From NCBI GenBank assembly GCA_022560215.1, contig JADFTO010000021.1, forward strand, positions 1 to 17,709: a stretch of 17,709 nt of DNA, in the 5' to 3' direction. The notes under the pieces were generated by a model. The model was not told where the DNA came from, ran no database searches, and saw only the letters and a program-made list of their open reading frames with translations. Below, one piece after another: positions 16,444-17,709 of the stretch (its first letter is position 1; each line of letters opens with the position of its first letter). The stretch is from Pseudomonadota bacterium (GTDB lineage: Bacteria > Pseudomonadota > Alphaproteobacteria > Rhodospirillales > 2-02-FULL-58-16). The position numbers and the translations under genes are program-made.

Positions 16444-17472
16444 TCATTCGGCCACGTAGAACTGGCGGCCCAGCCAGCGCCAGCGCCCGGACTCCGTCGG
16501 CAGGGTGCAGTTGAGCCGGGAGCGCCCCTTGGGCAGGGGCTTGGTCATGCGCACCTCTATGCGGGTTCCGCCCAGCCGCTCCACCCTCACCTTGCCCTCG
16601 TGGGAGGCGAAGCACGCGAGCCTGTCCAGGCCGCCGACGCCTTCTTGGACCGTGAACCCGACGGCGGGCGGGTTGTTGCCGGCGATCAGGGGGTCTTCGG
16701 GAGCCACGTCGCCGACGGGCAGGGGCAGGGTGTTGACCACGCGCCGGAAGCGGGCCACGTCCCCGTACTTTTCGTTCAAGGAGAACCGCGGCAGGTAGAG
16801 GAAGTCGCTGGCCCCGCCGATGGCGCCCGAATGCTGGCCGAAGGCGGCGGCGAATCCCGCCTCGCGGACCAGGCCGATGACCGCCAGGCTGGCTTCGCCG
16901 TAAGGGTACGCGAACAGCCGGGGGCGCCGGCCCAGTTCGCCGCCGAAGCGGGCGGCGGCCTTTTCCAGCTCGCGGGCGTTCAGGGACGCCTCGCCGCCGG
17001 CCATGTGCGGATGGGTGACGGAATGATGGCCGATGGCGACCCCGGCCGCCGCCATCTCGCGGATCTGGTCCCAGGTCATCATGCCGGCCACGCCCTTGTC
17101 CACCGGGTCGGTGGCGACGAAAACGGTGAACGGGAAACCGGCCCGCCTCAGGCGCGGCCAGGCTTCCCGGTAAACGGACGCATAGGCGTCGTCGATGGTG
17201 ATGCCGACGGCATGGTCGGGCAGGGGGCCGCCCCGTTTCAGGGCGTCGATGATGTCGGCGACGGGCAGCACGCGGTAGGGGCCGCTCTTGAGTTCCTCTA
17301 TGTGGGCCTCGAACTGCTCGATGGTGATGTTGGTGGACGGGTAGCGGGACTCCCCGAACCGGTGGTACATGAGGACCACCGCCCCGGTGTCGGAGGCGGC
17401 CCAGGCGAGGCCGCCCCAAGCGAGGACGAGGCCGGCGATACAGTTCCCGATGGCGAGTCGATGGCGGATCAT
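16444..17472 (-). CDS. Secreted NodB-type polysaccharide deacetylase
   Basis: This 342-residue protein has a typical signal peptide (MIRHR, hydrophobic 7-24, cleavage probably after AWA near 25). The NodB domain follows: VLMYHRFG (33-40) as in PgaB-like enzymes, TIDDAY (92-97) with base Asp94 and metal ligand Asp95, HHSVTH with metal ligands His150 and His154, and LFAYPYGE (186-193). Such enzymes remove N- or O-acetyl groups from GlcNAc polymers or peptidoglycan. The usual TFDDG is TIDDA here, and I do not recognise the C-terminal LxIxxH motif. The last 90 residues look like a separate beta-rich domain (about 250-342). No Shine-Dalgarno sequence precedes the ATG, so the start rests on the signal peptide. 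It converges with the glucosaminidase gene; a shared envelope role is inference. Confidence 0.88.
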   Translation of the reverse strand: MIRHRLAIGNCIAGLVLAWGGLAWAASDTGAVVLMYHRFGESRYPSTNITIEQFEAHIEELKSGPYRVLPVADIIDALKRGGPLPDHAVGITIDDAYASVYREAWPRLRRAGFPFTVFVATDPVDKGVAGMMTWDQIREMAAAGVAIGHHSVTHPHMAGGEASLNARELEKAAARFGGELGRRPRLFAYPYGEASLAVIGLVREAGFAAAFGQHSGAIGGASDFLYLPRFSLNEKYGDVARFRRVVNTLPLPVGDVAPEDPLIAGNNPPAVGFTVQEGVGGLDRLACFASHEGKVRVERLGGTRIEVRMTKPLPKGRSRLNCTLPTESGRWRWLGRQFYVAE

Positions 17473-17487
17473 GGCATTCGGGAGTCA

Positions 17488-17515
17488 TTTATCCCGCTTC
17501 CATATCCAAGTACAA
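17488..17515 (-). promoter_or_regulatory. Candidate promoter of the deacetylase gene inside a tandem repeat
   Basis: On the - strand TTGTAC (17510-17515) and GATAAA (17488-17493) are separated by 16 nt; each matches the consensus at 4 of 6 positions. The -35 and most of the spacer belong to the 23-bp tandem repeat. Transcription would start near 17480, only about 8 nt before the ATG, which would explain the missing ribosome-binding site. Confidence 0.35.
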
Positions 17516-17545
17516 GAATCTTCCATATCCAAGTACAAGAATCTT
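17497..17545. repeat. 23-bp tandem repeat, about 2.1 copies, upstream of the deacetylase gene
   Basis: Copy 1 (17497-17519) and copy 2 (17520-17542) are identical, with the core CATATCCAAGTACAAG, and the first three bases of a third copy follow. The end of copy 2 forms the near-palindrome CAAGAATCTTG. The repeat is far more AT-rich than the surrounding DNA. It may be a pair of regulator-binding sites or a recent slippage duplication. Confidence 0.85.
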
Positions 17546-17576
17546 GAATCCCCATGGTGCCGCTGGTTTTATCCGA

Positions 17577-17682
17577 AGCGCTACGGCATAAGAGCGCCAC
17601 CCATCAAATTGATCCCAACTTACTGGGTAGCGCTCCAGAGCGGTTCAGGATTGATAGGAATCAATTTGATGGGAGCAGCTCT
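17577..17682. repeat. Large imperfect palindrome, probable dispersed intergenic element
   Basis: The outer arms at 17591-17616 and 17657-17682 match at 22 of 26 positions as reverse complements, with a perfect 14-bp core CCCATCAAATTGAT / ATCAATTTGATGGG (17600-17613, 17660-17673). A second inverted pair, AGCGCTAC (17577-17584) and GTAGCGCT (17627-17634), interlocks with it. I see no ORF and no poly-T terminator. It resembles, from memory only, the AT-rich intergenic repeats with AATCAAATTGATT-like cores found in alphaproteobacterial genomes. The rest of the 237-nt end (17473-17709) contains only the tandem repeat and candidate promoter; I see no gene. Confidence 0.65.
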
Positions 17683-17709
17683 GTTCATTTGGGCAGGCCC
17701 GGCGCGCCC

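Overview
The window is a GC-rich, densely coded chromosomal segment with no rRNA, tRNA, CRISPR array or insertion sequence that I can see. The gene content and the order mutS, glnD, murJ, trpS (with maeB beside mutS) fit an alphaproteobacterium, most likely a Rhodospirillales-type organism. The taxonomic call is inference from synteny and protein character, not from a marker gene.

Layout. Positions 1-1960 (+): the probable end of an upstream gene overlaps the start of an AmpG-family muropeptide permease, which is followed 12 nt later by a macro-domain protein. Positions 1957-6359 (-): a PiT-type phosphate transporter; a 175-nt gap holding a strong intrinsic terminator that faces the + strand although no + gene precedes it; then a likely two-gene unit of a small membrane-associated stress-type protein and the hybrid malic enzyme MaeB. 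Positions 6410-9097 (+): mutS, divergent from that unit. Positions 9094-9579 (-): an isochorismatase-fold hydrolase. Positions 9668-15128 (+): glnD, murJ and trpS. Positions 15375-16421 (+): a membrane-anchored Bax/FlgJ-like glucosaminidase. Positions 16444-17472 (-): a secreted NodB-type polysaccharide deacetylase. Positions 17473-17709: a non-coding end with a 23-bp tandem repeat and a large imperfect palindrome.

How the genes fit together. Most are housekeeping: mismatch repair (mutS), nitrogen-status signalling through PII (glnD), lipid II export (murJ), tryptophanyl-tRNA charging (trpS), malate to pyruvate conversion (maeB) and phosphate uptake (pit). Four genes concern the cell wall or envelope sugars: ampG, murJ, the glucosaminidase and the deacetylase. 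Two convergent gene pairs overlap by 4 nt at their stop codons and have no room for a terminator.

I found no clear new defence or mobile system. The points most worth a second look are the orphan + strand terminator (possible small RNA), the Asn-to-Lys change in the macro-domain active-site loop, the intergenic palindrome and tandem repeat at the right end, and a hairpin covering the trpS ribosome-binding site.
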